Assembly: GCF_900110755.1 (NCBI RefSeq)
Contig: NZ_FOFF01000052.1
Location: forward strand, 1 to 60,006
Direction of reading: 5' to 3'
Length of the DNA stretch: 60,006 bases
Source: Streptomyces sp. yr375
GTDB taxonomy: Bacteria; Actinomycetota; Actinomycetes; Streptomycetales; Streptomycetaceae
Made by a program: the position numbers and the translations under genes. The notes under the pieces are model-generated. The model was not told the DNA's origin, ran no database searches, and worked only from the letters and a program-made list of their open reading frames with translations. This document shows positions 17,331-26,161 of the stretch, piece by piece (position 1 is the first letter of the stretch; every line of letters begins with the position of its first letter).

Positions 17331-17352
17331 GGCTGTGGTCCTTTGGGGCCGT

Positions 17353-17382
17353 GGGGCCGCTCACGTTCGCGTGAGCGGCCCC
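17353..17382. terminator. bidirectional terminator with TTCG loop
   Basis: A perfect 13-bp stem (17353-17365 with 17370-17382) capped by TTCG and followed by CTTT on the plus strand. It sits between the convergent exporter and sigma factor genes and should serve both. Confidence 0.9.
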
Positions 17383-17397
17383 CTTTCCGCCCGGCCC

Positions 17398-18552
17398 TCA
17401 GTCCAGGTAGCCCCTCAGTTGGTCCGCGAAGGCGTGGTCGCGGAGTTTGTTGAGGGTCTTGGACTCGATCTGCCGGATCCGCTCGCGGGTCACGCCGAAG
17501 ATGCGGCCGATCTCCTCCAGGGTGCGCGGGCGGCCGTCGGCGAGGCCGTAGCGGAGTTGGACGACCTTCCGCTCGCGTTCGCCGAGCGTGGAGAGCACGG
17601 CCTCCAGGTGTTCGCGCAGCAGCAGGAAGGCCGCCGACTCGACGGGGCTGGCCGCGTCGCCGTCCTCGATGAGGTCGCCGAGGGCCACGTCGTCCTCCTC
17701 GCCCACCGGGGCGTGCAGGGAGACCGGCTCCTGGGCCAGGCGCAGGACCTCGCCGACGCGTTCGGGCGGCAGGTCCAGTTGGGCGGCGACCTCTTCGGGG
17801 GTCGGTTCGTAGCCGCGCTCCTGGAGCATGCGGCGCTGGACGCGCACGACCCGGTTGATGAGTTCGACGACGTGGACCGGGACGCGGATGGTGCGGGCCT
17901 GGTCGGCCAGCGCCCGGGACATGGCCTGCCGGATCCACCAGGTGGCGTACGTGGAGAACTTGTAGCCGCGGGCGTAGTCGAACTTCTCGACCGCCCGGAT
18001 CAGGCCGAGGTTGCCCTCCTGGACCAGGTCGAGCATGGTGAGCCCGCGCCCGATGTACCGCTTGGCGACGGAGACCACGAGCCGCAGGTTGGCCTCGATC
18101 AGCCGGCGCTTGGCCATCCGACCCATGACGACCAACCGGTCGAGATCCAGGGCGAGTTGACTGTCCGGGTCGGGGGCGCCGCCGAGTTTCTCCTCGGCGA
18201 ACAGGCCCGCCTCCACGCACCGGGCGAGCTCGACCTCCTCGGCCGCGGTGAGCAGCGGGATGCGGCCTATCTCGCGCAGGTACTGGCGGAACAGGTCCGA
18301 GGAGGGGCTGCTGTTGTCGGCGACGCGGGCGCGGGGCGGGGCGAGGACGGGTTCGGGTTCGGGTTCCGGGTCGTCGTCCAGCGCCTCTGCGGGCTCCGGC
18401 TCCGCCTCCGCGTCCGTCTCCGGGTGGTGGGCGGCACGGTGTTGCGGCGGGACCGCGGCCAGGACGTCGGTATCGGCGTCCGGTTCCGTGTCGTCGGTCG
18501 TGCGGTCGGTCTGCGTCGGAGTTTGCGTCAGAGTCTGGGTCTGGGTCTGCAC
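17398..18552 (-). CDS. hrdA: RNA polymerase principal-type sigma factor, HrdA-like
   Basis: Group 1/2 sigma-70 factor of 384 aa. Residues 1-85 form a low-complexity acidic and Thr/Gln/Pro-rich leader. Region 1.2 starts at DLFRQYLREIGRIPLLT; region 2 has NLRLVVSVAKRYIGRGL, DLVQEGNLGLIRAVEKFDY and FSTYATWWIRQA; region 3 HVVELINRV; region 4 GRPRTLEEIGRIFGVTRERIRQIE. The usual region 1.1 is missing, as expected for HrdA/C/D. The GTG start is fixed by GGAGG 6 nt upstream. The hrdA assignment rests on adjacency to dnaG and the surrounding gene order, remembered from S. coelicolor; hrdC or hrdD are the alternatives. Such factors are dispensable in S. coelicolor. Confidence 0.85.
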   Translation of the reverse strand: MQTQTQTLTQTPTQTDRTTDDTEPDADTDVLAAVPPQHRAAHHPETDAEAEPEPAEALDDDPEPEPEPVLAPPRARVADNSSPSSDLFRQYLREIGRIPLLTAAEEVELARCVEAGLFAEEKLGGAPDPDSQLALDLDRLVVMGRMAKRRLIEANLRLVVSVAKRYIGRGLTMLDLVQEGNLGLIRAVEKFDYARGYKFSTYATWWIRQAMSRALADQARTIRVPVHVVELINRVVRVQRRMLQERGYEPTPEEVAAQLDLPPERVGEVLRLAQEPVSLHAPVGEEDDVALGDLIEDGDAASPVESAAFLLLREHLEAVLSTLGERERKVVQLRYGLADGRPRTLEEIGRIFGVTRERIRQIESKTLNKLRDHAFADQLRGYLD

Positions 18553-18707
18553 GGGCGACCTCCAGGATGATCGCTGCTGAGGTGAGCGGCAGCGGTGCTC
18601 CGTGGGCCGCTCCGAGGACTCAGGCACCGGAACCAGTGTGGAGTACGACACATCCCTGCCACGAGGGGCGTGCGGTGACTTTTTGAGTCCGGGCTGTGAC
18701 GGCGTGT

Positions 18708-20603
18708 TCAGAGGGCCGAGGCGCCGTGGGTCTGGAGGGCCTGGTCGTACTGCTGGAGGACCCACAGTTCGTTCTGCACGGCGGCGAAGCGGGCCTGGTC
18801 GCCGGCCGCGCCGAGGCGGGCCAGTTGGGAGTTGACGTCGCGGATCCGGCGTTCCACGGCGCGGCGGCGGACGGTCACCAACTGGAGCCCCGCGTAGATC
18901 TCGTCGACCGTCTTGCGCATGATCGCCTCGACGGCCAGCTCCGTGACCATGGCGCGGACCGTGTCGTCCGGCGCGGTCTCGCGGACCCGCACCAGGTAGT
19001 CCTGCGGGTCCTGGACGCCCCACTCGGCGCCGCCCGCGTCCAGGATCGTCTGGCGTACGGCGGCGTAGGGGGCGGCGGTGAACTCGTCGACGCCGTACGC
19101 GTCGAAGGCCGGGGCCACCAACTCGGGGCGTTGCAGGGCGAGTTTCAGCAGTTCGCGTTCGGTCGCGTAGACGGGGTTGCGCAGGGTGAGGGCGGGACCG
19201 GCGCCGCCGGGGCGGGGGGCGGCCTCGTACTGCTGGGGGGTGCGGTTGCCGCCGGGGGCCGGGGCCTTGCCGCCGCCGCGCCGGTGCAGGTGGCCGACGC
19301 GGTCCACGACGAACTCCGGGTCCAGGATGCCGACCAGGCCTGCGAGTTCCACGGCCATCTCGCGCCGCGCGGTGCGCTCCTTGATGCGGGCGGCGACGGG
19401 GGCCGCCTCGTCCAGGGCCGCCGCGCGGCCGCCGGGGGTCTCCAGGTCGTAGCGCTGCACGATCTGCTGGAGCGCGAACTTGAACAACGGGGTGTGCGGC
19501 TGGACCAGTTCGGCGACGGCGTCGTCGCCCTTCGCCAGGCGCAGTTCGCACGGGTCCATGTTGTCGGGGGCGATCGCGATGTACGTCGAGGCGGCGAACT
19601 TCTGGTCGTCCTCGAACGCCCGCAGCGCGGCTTTCTGGCCCGCCGCGTCGCCGTCGAAGGTGAAGATGACGCGCGAGGTGCCGTTGTCCATCAGCAGGCG
19701 GCGCAGCACCTTGATGTGGTCGACGCCGAAGGCCGTGCCGCAGGTCGCGATCGCCGTCGTCACGCCGGCGAGGTGGCAGGCCATGACGTCGGTGTAGCCC
19801 TCGACGACGACAGCCCGGCTGGCCTTGGCGATGTGCGGCTTGGCGAGGTCGATGCCGTACAGCACCTGGGACTTCTTGTAGATCGGCGTGTCGGGCGTGT
19901 TGAGGTACTTGGGGCCGTTGTCGGCCTCGTAGAGCTTGCGGGCGCCGAATCCGACGACGTCACCGCCGATGTCGCGGATGGGCCACATCAGACGGCCCCG
20001 GAAGCGGTCGATGGGGCCGCGCCGGCCCTCCTGCGCGAGGCCCGACAGGAACAGCTCCTTGTCGGTGAAGCCCTTGCCGCGCAGGAAGCGGGTGAGGTGG
20101 TCCCAGCCCTGCGGGCTGTAGCCGACGCCGAAGTGGACGGCGGCGGCCTGGTCGAAGCCGCGCTCGGCGAGGAAGATCCGGCCGGTGTCGGCCTCGGGGC
20201 CGGTGGCGAGCTGTTCCGCGTACCACTCGGCGGCGATCTTGTGGGCCTCGACCAGGCGGATGCGTTCGCCGCGCTGGTGGGAGGGGTTGTAGCCGCCCTC
20301 CTCGTAGCGCAGGGTGATGCCGGCCTGGGCGGCGAGGCGCTCGACGACCTCGGAGAAGGTGAGGTGGTCGACCTTCATCACGAACGTGATGGTGTCGCCG
20401 CCCTCCTGGCAGCCGAAGCAGTGGAAGAGCCCCTTGCTCGGGCTGACCTGGAAGGACGGCGACTTCTCGTCGTGGAACGGGCACAGCCCCTTGAGGTTGC
20501 CGCCGCCCGCGTTGCGCAGTTGGAGGTACTCGGACACCACGGCGTCGATCGGGACCGCGTCCCGTACCGCCTTCACGTCCTCGTCGTTGATCCGTCCTGC
20601 CAC
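18708..20603 (-). CDS. dnaG: DNA primase
   Basis: Synthesises RNA primers for replication and works with DnaB helicase at the fork. 631 aa, normal length. The N-terminal zinc-binding CHC2-type finger is complete: C41, H44, C62, C65 (CPFHDEKS ... HCFGC). The TOPRIM core shows VVVEGYTDVMA (Glu) and FTFDGDAAG (Asp-x-Asp metal site). A C-terminal helicase-binding domain fills residues of about 480-631, rather divergent as is usual in actinobacteria. ATG start at 20603. The gene ends about 155 nt before the sigma factor start and is transcribed in the same direction. Confidence 0.97.
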   Translation of the reverse strand: MAGRINDEDVKAVRDAVPIDAVVSEYLQLRNAGGGNLKGLCPFHDEKSPSFQVSPSKGLFHCFGCQEGGDTITFVMKVDHLTFSEVVERLAAQAGITLRYEEGGYNPSHQRGERIRLVEAHKIAAEWYAEQLATGPEADTGRIFLAERGFDQAAAVHFGVGYSPQGWDHLTRFLRGKGFTDKELFLSGLAQEGRRGPIDRFRGRLMWPIRDIGGDVVGFGARKLYEADNGPKYLNTPDTPIYKKSQVLYGIDLAKPHIAKASRAVVVEGYTDVMACHLAGVTTAIATCGTAFGVDHIKVLRRLLMDNGTSRVIFTFDGDAAGQKAALRAFEDDQKFAASTYIAIAPDNMDPCELRLAKGDDAVAELVQPHTPLFKFALQQIVQRYDLETPGGRAAALDEAAPVAARIKERTARREMAVELAGLVGILDPEFVVDRVGHLHRRGGGKAPAPGGNRTPQQYEAAPRPGGAGPALTLRNPVYATERELLKLALQRPELVAPAFDAYGVDEFTAAPYAAVRQTILDAGGAEWGVQDPQDYLVRVRETAPDDTVRAMVTELAVEAIMRKTVDEIYAGLQLVTVRRRAVERRIRDVNSQLARLGAAGDQARFAAVQNELWVLQQYDQALQTHGASAL

Positions 20604-20643
20604 GCCGTGATTCTACGGGGCGGGACCAGCGCCCCCGGAGCGC

Positions 20644-21909
20644 CTAGGGGACCAGGTCGGCCAGCGGGACGTGCGGGTCCGCCAACGCCTCCGTGTTCAC
20701 GGGGGTTCGTGACGTGATCAGCTTCTGGATCGGCGCTGTGACGTCCCACACGTTCACGTTCATCCCGGCCAGGACGTGGCCCTCCTTGAGCCAGAACGCG
20801 ATGAACTCCCGCTTGCCCGCGTCGCCCCGGATCACCACCTCGTCGTACGTCCCCGGCGGGGCCCAGCCGCTGTACTCCATGCCCAGGTCGTACTGGTCGG
20901 AGAAGAAGTAGGGCACGCGGGCGTAGGCCGTCTTCTGGCCGAGCATCGCGCGGGCGGCGGCCGGTCCGCCGTGCAGCGCGTTCGCCCAGTGCTCCACGCG
21001 CAGCCGGGTGTCGAAGAGGCCGTGCGGGAAGGACGCGACGTCGCCGGCGGCGTGGATGTCGGGGTCGGAGGTGCGCAGCCGGTGGTCCACGGCGATGCCC
21101 CCGCCGTGGGCACGCTCGGCCAGCGCCAGCCCGGCCGCCTCCGCGAGGGCGGTGCGCGGGGCCGCGCCGATCGCCGCGAGGACGTCGTGCGCCGGGTGTT
21201 CCTCGCCGTCGTCGGTGCGGGCGGCGAGGACCATGCCGTCCTGGCCGACGATCTCGGTGAGCCGGGCGCCGAAGTGGAAGCGGACGCCGTGCTCGCGGTG
21301 CAGGTCGGCGAAGATGCCGCCCAGTTCCGGGCCGAGCACGCCGTGCAGCGGGGTGGGCTCCGGTTCGACGACGGTGACCTCGGCGCCGTACTCCCGGGCC
21401 GCCGCCGCGACCTCCAGGCCGATCCAGCCGCCGCCGGCGATCACGATGTGGCCGTTGTCGCGGCCGAGGGCGGCCAGGACGCCCTTGAGGCGCTCGGCGT
21501 GCGAGAGGCGGCGCAGGTGGTGCACGCCCGCCAGGTCGGTGCCGGGGATGTCCAGGCGGCGCGGTTCGGCGCCGGTGGCCAGGAGCAGTTTGTCGTAGTG
21601 GACGAGGGTGCCGTCGTCGCCGAAGCGGACCGTCTTGGCGGTGCGGTCGATCGCGTCGACGGTCTGGCCGAGGTGCAGTTCGATGTCGTGCTGCGCGTAC
21701 CAGGCGGGCTCGTGCACGAAGACGCTCTCGCGGGGCTCCTTGCCGAGCAGGTAGCCCTTGGAGAGCGGCGGGCGCTCGTAGGGGTGGTCGCGCTCGTCGC
21801 AGATCAGTATCACGCGGCCGGTGAAGCCCTCCGCCCGCAGCGTCTCGGCCGCCTTCGCGCCGGCCAGGCCTCCTCCGACGATGACAAATGTCTGATCCGC
21901 GTCGACCAC
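20644..21909 (-). CDS. FAD-dependent pyridine nucleotide-disulphide oxidoreductase, ferredoxin-reductase type
   Basis: Flavoenzyme of 421 aa with two Rossmann folds. The FAD fold starts at FVIVGGGLAGAKAAETLR (residues 8-25), followed by ERPPLSKGYLLG, a feature of ferredoxin or rubredoxin reductases. The NAD(P) fold is IVIAGGGWIGLEVAAAA (near 150-170), and the second FAD contact is IHAAGDVASFP (near 285). The C-terminal reductase domain (Reductase_C) covers about 310-400. It would pass electrons from NAD(P)H to a small redox protein; none is encoded next to it. It lies 40 nt from dnaG on the same strand. Confidence 0.85.
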   Translation of the reverse strand: MVDADQTFVIVGGGLAGAKAAETLRAEGFTGRVILICDERDHPYERPPLSKGYLLGKEPRESVFVHEPAWYAQHDIELHLGQTVDAIDRTAKTVRFGDDGTLVHYDKLLLATGAEPRRLDIPGTDLAGVHHLRRLSHAERLKGVLAALGRDNGHIVIAGGGWIGLEVAAAAREYGAEVTVVEPEPTPLHGVLGPELGGIFADLHREHGVRFHFGARLTEIVGQDGMVLAARTDDGEEHPAHDVLAAIGAAPRTALAEAAGLALAERAHGGGIAVDHRLRTSDPDIHAAGDVASFPHGLFDTRLRVEHWANALHGGPAAARAMLGQKTAYARVPYFFSDQYDLGMEYSGWAPPGTYDEVVIRGDAGKREFIAFWLKEGHVLAGMNVNVWDVTAPIQKLITSRTPVNTEALADPHVPLADLVP

Positions 21910-22045
21910 GTGATGCCTCCTCGTAAGCGGTTCGCCACATGCGAGCGTCCCGCACGCGGGGGGATGGGGGAAGGGGGACGTGCCCGATCAGCGCGTGCCG
22001 GGCCGGGTTCCGGCCCGTTTGGGTGCACACGGCGGGCACGACCGG

Positions 22046-23305
22046 TCAGCGTCCCGGGCGTGTCGTCAGGCGGGTGTGCAGGGAGCGGGCCGAGGCGTCG
22101 GTGAGGGAGGCGATCTGGTCGACGACGACGCGTTTGCGGGCGCGGTCGTCCGGGGCCCGGTCGAACAGGGCGCGGAACTGGGGGTCGAGGCCGTCGGGGG
22201 CGCGGGTCGTGAGGGCCTCGGCGAGCTCGCTGATGACGACACGCTGGTCGGCGCGCAGGAGTTCCTGCTCGGCGCGCTGCATGACGTACCGGTCGGCGAC
22301 CGCCTTGAGGACGGCGCACTCCATGCGCGCCTCGTGCGGTACGACGAGTTCGGCGTCGTAACGGGTCAGGCGGCCCGTGCCGTAGTGGGCGCGGGTGGCG
22401 GCCTCGGCGGCGAGGCAGAAGCGCCCGATGAGCTGGCTGGTGGCGTCCTTCAGGCCGGCCTGGGCGACCGCCGTGCCGTCGTAGCCGTGCGGCCACCACT
22501 CCTGGTCGAGGAGGCGGTCGAGGGCGGCGGCGAGTTCGGCGGGATCGGTGTCGGCGGGGACGTAGCGGCCGATGGCGACCCGGAAGACCTCCGCGCGTTC
22601 CGGTTCGGCGTGCAGGCAGTTGGGGTCGATGTGGCCCGCGTGCAGGCCGTCCTCCACGTCGTGCACCGAGTACGCGACGTCGTCGGCCCAGTCCATGACC
22701 TGCGCCTCGAAGCAGGTACGGGTGCCGGGGGCCTCCTTGCGGACCCAGTCGAAGACGGGCCTGTCGTCCTCGTAGACGCCGAACTTGCCGGACGCCGGGT
22801 CGGTGGGGTGCGCGCCCCGGGGCCAGGGGTACTTGGTGGCGGCGTCGAGAGTGGCCCGGGTGAGGTTGAGGCCGACGGAGCCCTCGTCGGTGAAGCGCTT
22901 GGGCTCGATACGGGTGAGCAGGCGCAGGGACTGAGCGTTGCCCTCGAAGCCGCCGCAGTCCCGCGCGAAGTCGTTCAGGGCCTGTTCGCCGTTGTGGCCG
23001 AAGGGGGGGTGGCCCAGGTCGTGGGAGAGGCAGGCGGCCTCGACGAGGTCGGGGTCGCAGCCGAGGGCGGCGCCCAGTTCGCGGCCTACCTGGGCGCACT
23101 CCAGGGAGTGGGTGAGGCGGGTGCGGGGCGTGGCGTCCCAGACCTGGCTGCGTTCGCCAGGGGTGACTACCTGGGTTTTGCCCGCGAGTCTTCTTAGCGC
23201 CGAGGAGTGGAGGATGCGGGCGCGGTCTCGTTGGAAAGCGGTGCGGCCTGGGCGCTTGTCGGGTTCCGCCGCCCAGCGTTCGGTTGACGGCATGTCGTAG
23301 GGCAT
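22046..23305 (-). CDS. dgt: deoxyguanosinetriphosphate triphosphohydrolase-like protein
   Basis: HD-superfamily enzyme predicted to hydrolyse dNTPs to nucleoside and triphosphate. 419 aa from the ATG at 23305 (MPYDMPSTERW); the longer frame lacks support. Metal-binding motifs: RTRLTHSLE (first His), CLSHDLGHPPFGHNGE (HD pair), and MDWADDVAYSVHDVEDG (Asp). The N-terminal FQRDRARILHSSALRRLAGKTQV is characteristic of dgt proteins. The exact nucleotide preference of actinobacterial homologues is less certain than for E. coli Dgt. It lies about 136 nt upstream of the oxidoreductase gene. Confidence 0.92.
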   Translation of the reverse strand: MPYDMPSTERWAAEPDKRPGRTAFQRDRARILHSSALRRLAGKTQVVTPGERSQVWDATPRTRLTHSLECAQVGRELGAALGCDPDLVEAACLSHDLGHPPFGHNGEQALNDFARDCGGFEGNAQSLRLLTRIEPKRFTDEGSVGLNLTRATLDAATKYPWPRGAHPTDPASGKFGVYEDDRPVFDWVRKEAPGTRTCFEAQVMDWADDVAYSVHDVEDGLHAGHIDPNCLHAEPERAEVFRVAIGRYVPADTDPAELAAALDRLLDQEWWPHGYDGTAVAQAGLKDATSQLIGRFCLAAEAATRAHYGTGRLTRYDAELVVPHEARMECAVLKAVADRYVMQRAEQELLRADQRVVISELAEALTTRAPDGLDPQFRALFDRAPDDRARKRVVVDQIASLTDASARSLHTRLTTRPGR

Positions 23306-23371
23306 GTCTCGACAGTAGGTGGCCGTAGTGACAATTGGCGCCTGGTCGTCTGCTGGGTTCTGTGGTCGGGC

Positions 23372-23443
23372 CCGTGCGGGTCGCTTGTGGTTGCTCGCGC
23401 CCACGCGGCGGAGCCGCAAATCGATACAGCCCCGCGCCCCTTA
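23372..23443. repeat. Streptomyces-type dispersed intergenic repeat
   Basis: The stretch containing GCGGCGGAGCCGC (a near palindrome) and CAGCCCCGCGCCCCTTA has the look of the short repeat found hundreds of times between Streptomyces genes. The assignment is from memory of such sequences. It lies between the convergently-spaced ends of two minus-strand genes and could form a hairpin at the end of the chelatase transcript unit. Confidence 0.5.
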
Positions 23444-24226
23444 GGCGGCGTTGGCCCTTGAGCCCTTTTCAAGTGACTCGTCGTAGCGGTGTAGCAAGAG
23501 GTTGGTCATCGCTTCGTGGGTGCCCAGGGGGGCCGATGCGATCCAGGGGGCCGCCTGCGCGCACTCTGTTGCGAAGCGGCCTGGGGCTGTGAAGCAGGAG
23601 GCTATGGCTACGCGGGTGCGGCCTCTTGCCGCCAGGGTGCGGAGGGCCGTCGGGATGGTCGGGGTGGCTGTGGAGGCGTAGGCGGGGAGGACCGGGACGC
23701 CCAGGCGCTGGGCGAGGAGGTGGGCGGTGTGGCGGGTGTCGGTGGCCGAGTCCGGGTCGCGGGAGCCGGCCGCCGCGAGGATCACCGCGCTCGTCCGGCG
23801 CTCCGCCGCAGTCAGGTCCGTGCGCCAGCCCGCCTCGACGAGACGGGCGTGCAGGGCGTCCACGAGCAGGGGGTGCGGGCCGAGCGGGGCCGCCACGCGC
23901 GCGCGTACCCGTGCCTGCGCCGCCATGTCGGGGATGTCCCGCTTGACGTGGTAGCCCCGGGCCAGCAGCAGGGGGACCAGGACGGCGTCCGGTGTGGCGC
24001 GGGCGTCGAGGTCGGCGAGGGTGTCCGTCAGCAGCGGCTCGTTGAGCTCGATGTGGCCGAGGTGGACCGGCAGGCCGGGGCGCTGCTCGCGGACGCGGTC
24101 CAGGAGCGCGCGGACGGTGCTCAGGGCGCGCGGGTCGCGGCTGCCGTGGGCGACGACGACCAGCGCGGGCGGGCCGGGACGCCCGCGGCGGCGGCCGTCG
24201 AGCTGAACGGGGCTTGGCTGGCTCAT
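23441..24226 (-). CDS. sirohydrochlorin chelatase / CbiX-like protein
   Basis: Class II chelatase of 261 aa, made of two similar CbiX halves. The first half has VVVAHGSRDPRAL (His for metal insertion) and GHIELNEPLL; the second has ILAAAGSRDPDSATDTR, where the His of the first half is replaced by Ala. The family inserts Fe2+ (SirB) or Co2+ (CbiX) into sirohydrochlorin. Siroheme for the NirB reductase encoded 11 kb away would be a fitting product, but this is inference. ATG at 24226; upstream is the divergent SanA-like gene. The first 20 residues are Arg/Pro-rich and not part of the fold. Confidence 0.8.
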   Translation of the reverse strand: MSQPSPVQLDGRRRGRPGPPALVVVAHGSRDPRALSTVRALLDRVREQRPGLPVHLGHIELNEPLLTDTLADLDARATPDAVLVPLLLARGYHVKRDIPDMAAQARVRARVAAPLGPHPLLVDALHARLVEAGWRTDLTAAERRTSAVILAAAGSRDPDSATDTRHTAHLLAQRLGVPVLPAYASTATPTIPTALRTLAARGRTRVAIASCFTAPGRFATECAQAAPWIASAPLGTHEAMTNLLLHRYDESLEKGSRANAA

Positions 24227-24398
24227 GTACCCATCCTGACGGCACGAGGTTGCTGTGCCGTTGCCTGACCGTCACGAGTCTTTTCCGGGGGTTCACCTCG
24301 GGTGGGGCGGCGGTGTGAGATGTGGTGCGGGGTGAACCGGATCGGTGTTCGGCGCGTCTTGCGAGGCCGGAGGGGTTGTCGATCCGGGGGGACACCGT

Positions 24399-25226
24399 AT
24401 GAACATCCGTCTGGCCGTCCGTCGGCCACGGCTGCCGCGCACCCGTGCGGGGCGGCGTCGGCTGGTGCAGGGCGTGATGGCGGGGTGCGTGCTGGCGCTG
24501 CTGCCGGCCACCTGGCTGTACGTGTCCACGGCCGACCGGCTCGGTACGACGGCCGACGCGCCGCGCACCGACGTCGCCGTCGTGTTCGGCGCCGGTCTGT
24601 GGGACGGCGAGCCGTCGCCGTATCTCGCGCACCGGCTGGACGCGGCGGCCACGCTGTACCGGGCGGGCCGGGTCAAGGTCGTGCTCGTGACCGGCGACAA
24701 CAGCCGCGAGGACTACGACGAGCCCGACGCGATGCGTACGTACCTCACGGAGCACGGGGTGCCCGACACGCGGATCGTCAGCGACTACGCCGGTTTCGAC
24801 ACCTGGGACTCCTGCGTCCGCGCCAAGAAGATCTTCGGCGTCGACCGGGCCGTACTGATCAGCCAGGGCTTCCACATCCGGCGCGCTGTCGCCCTGTGCC
24901 AGGCGGCGGGGGTCGACTCGTACGGCGTCGGCGTCGCCGCGAAACATGACGTGACCTGGTACTACGGCGGTGCCCGGGAGGTCGTCGCGGCCGGGAAGGC
25001 GGCCCTGGACGCGGTGTTCGAGCCGCAGCCCCGGTTCCTGGGGCCGAAGGAACCGGGCGTGACGCGGGCGCTGGGCGGCGGGAACCGGCAGGCAGGAGCT
25101 ACGGCAGGCGTAGGGCGGTCTTCACCCAGTACCTTCAGTTCGTCCTCGGCTACTCCCCCGTCAAGGCGGGCCTCGCCTTCCTGCCGCTGGCCGTCGCCGC
25201 GCTCGTCGGCAACGGGGTCGGGGTGA
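24399..25226 (+). CDS. SanA/YdcF-like (DUF218) membrane protein with foreign C-terminal run-on
   Basis: Envelope protein of the DUF218 family related to E. coli SanA (vancomycin exclusion at high temperature). One TM segment at residues 26-45 (VMAGCVLALLPATWLYVST), then the DUF218 core: VAVVFGAGLWDGEPSPYLAHRL, VLVTGDN, FDTWDSCVRAKKIF, LISQGFHIRRAVALC. The core ends near residue 225 (FLGPKEPGVTRAL). The last 50 residues, Ser/Pro/Arg-rich, read through DNA whose other frame encodes a piece of an MFS transporter, so the natural C-terminus was probably lost by a deletion or insertion near 25080. Function of the family: peptidoglycan or membrane barrier, not well defined. Confidence 0.82.
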   Translation: MNIRLAVRRPRLPRTRAGRRRLVQGVMAGCVLALLPATWLYVSTADRLGTTADAPRTDVAVVFGAGLWDGEPSPYLAHRLDAAATLYRAGRVKVVLVTGDNSREDYDEPDAMRTYLTEHGVPDTRIVSDYAGFDTWDSCVRAKKIFGVDRAVLISQGFHIRRAVALCQAAGVDSYGVGVAAKHDVTWYYGGAREVVAAGKAALDAVFEPQPRFLGPKEPGVTRALGGGNRQAGATAGVGRSSPSTFSSSSATPPSRRASPSCRWPSPRSSATGSG

Positions 25227-25261
25227 AGCCGGCGGCGGCGACAAGGCGGGGCGGCCCGTGA
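25118..25261 (+). pseudogene. remnant of an MFS (DHA2-type) drug transporter
   Basis: In the frame +1 to the overlapping gene: FTQYLQFVLGYSPVKAGLAF followed by LPLAVAALVGNGVG, then a stop at 25259-25261. FLTQYLQFVLGYSPLKAG-like sequence is a hallmark of the TM8-9 region of 14-TM multidrug MFS proteins. About 45 codons survive, with no start and no flanking TM segments. It supplies the run-on tail of the SanA-like gene in the other frame. Confidence 0.6.
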
Positions 25262-25336
25262 CCGACAGTTCGGTGGAGGAACCGGCACGGGTCGCCTGAC
25301 CTGGCCCGACCGGCCGTGACGCGCCCGGCCCGGTCC

Positions 25337-26041
25337 TCAGCCGGCGGTCGTCCAGCCGGGGATCGCCGGGAGCACCTGCTCGGCGACGCGGAGCAGGGCC
25401 GCGTCGTCGGGCGGCACGTCGTCCTGACGCCAGATGGCGAGTTCGTAGGAGCCGCCGCCGTCCTTGGTGTCCGGGGCGACCATCAGGCTGCGGGCGACGC
25501 CGCCGGGGCCGGTCTCGGACTTGCCGCCGCCGAGGTTGAACTGGATGGCGATCGTCCGGCTCGAGTAGAGCACCGCCGGGTGGCCCAGGATCGTCTTCTT
25601 CGTCGCGTCGGTCATCACGTCCTCCAGCCCGGCGACCGGGAGGTCGTCGTAGGACCGCGAGAGCTGCACGGTGTACGTGTCCAGTTGGACGTTCCCCTCG
25701 GGGGTGGGGGTATCGGTGCCGCCCTTCAGCCCGACCGTCCCGTCGCTGGCGTAGGCGGTCAGCGCGTGTTCCTGCGGTGTGCCGAGGAGGGTCGGCAGGT
25801 CCGCGCGGTTCAGCGCCGTGCACAGTTGCGTCCCGGAGACGCGGTGCGCGGCCCGCGCGGCCTGGTCGGCCTTCTTGTCCGCCGCGTCGGGCGAGCAGGT
25901 CGCCGGTTCGGCGGCGGCCTTGGCCTCGTTCTTGCCCACCACGTACAGCCCGCCCCCGAGCGCCCCGACCACGACCACCGCCGCGATGGCCTGAGCCCAC
26001 GCGTTCGGACCCTTCTCGGGCGCGCCAACTACCTCTGCCAT
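25337..26041 (-). CDS. hypothetical membrane-anchored actinobacterial protein
   Basis: 234 aa from the ATG at 26041. Residues 14-38 form one TM helix (WAQAIAAVVVVGALGGGLYVVG) preceded by a short cytoplasmic segment, so most of the protein is extracellular. The outside part has two Cys (ATCSPDAADKK and GTQLCTALNR) that may form a disulphide, a central PEGNVQLDTYTVQLSRSYDD strand and a C-terminal YELAIWRQDD. I recall similar Streptomyces proteins carried as a DUF of unknown function (DUF6215), but could not check. No operon partner: the next gene upstream is 120 nt away on the same strand. Confidence 0.65.
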   Translation of the reverse strand: MAEVVGAPEKGPNAWAQAIAAVVVVGALGGGLYVVGKNEAKAAAEPATCSPDAADKKADQAARAAHRVSGTQLCTALNRADLPTLLGTPQEHALTAYASDGTVGLKGGTDTPTPEGNVQLDTYTVQLSRSYDDLPVAGLEDVMTDATKKTILGHPAVLYSSRTIAIQFNLGGGKSETGPGGVARSLMVAPDTKDGGGSYELAIWRQDDVPPDDAALLRVAEQVLPAIPGWTTAG

Positions 26042-26161
26042 CAACCCTGTTACCCCCGGTACCCCCTGCTCGCGCCGGATGCGCGCGGGGGGAGCGTAAC
26101 GGGTGATCCAGCCACGGGGAAGCGAGATTCTCCACCACGGGATTCCCGACCGCGGGCTTCC

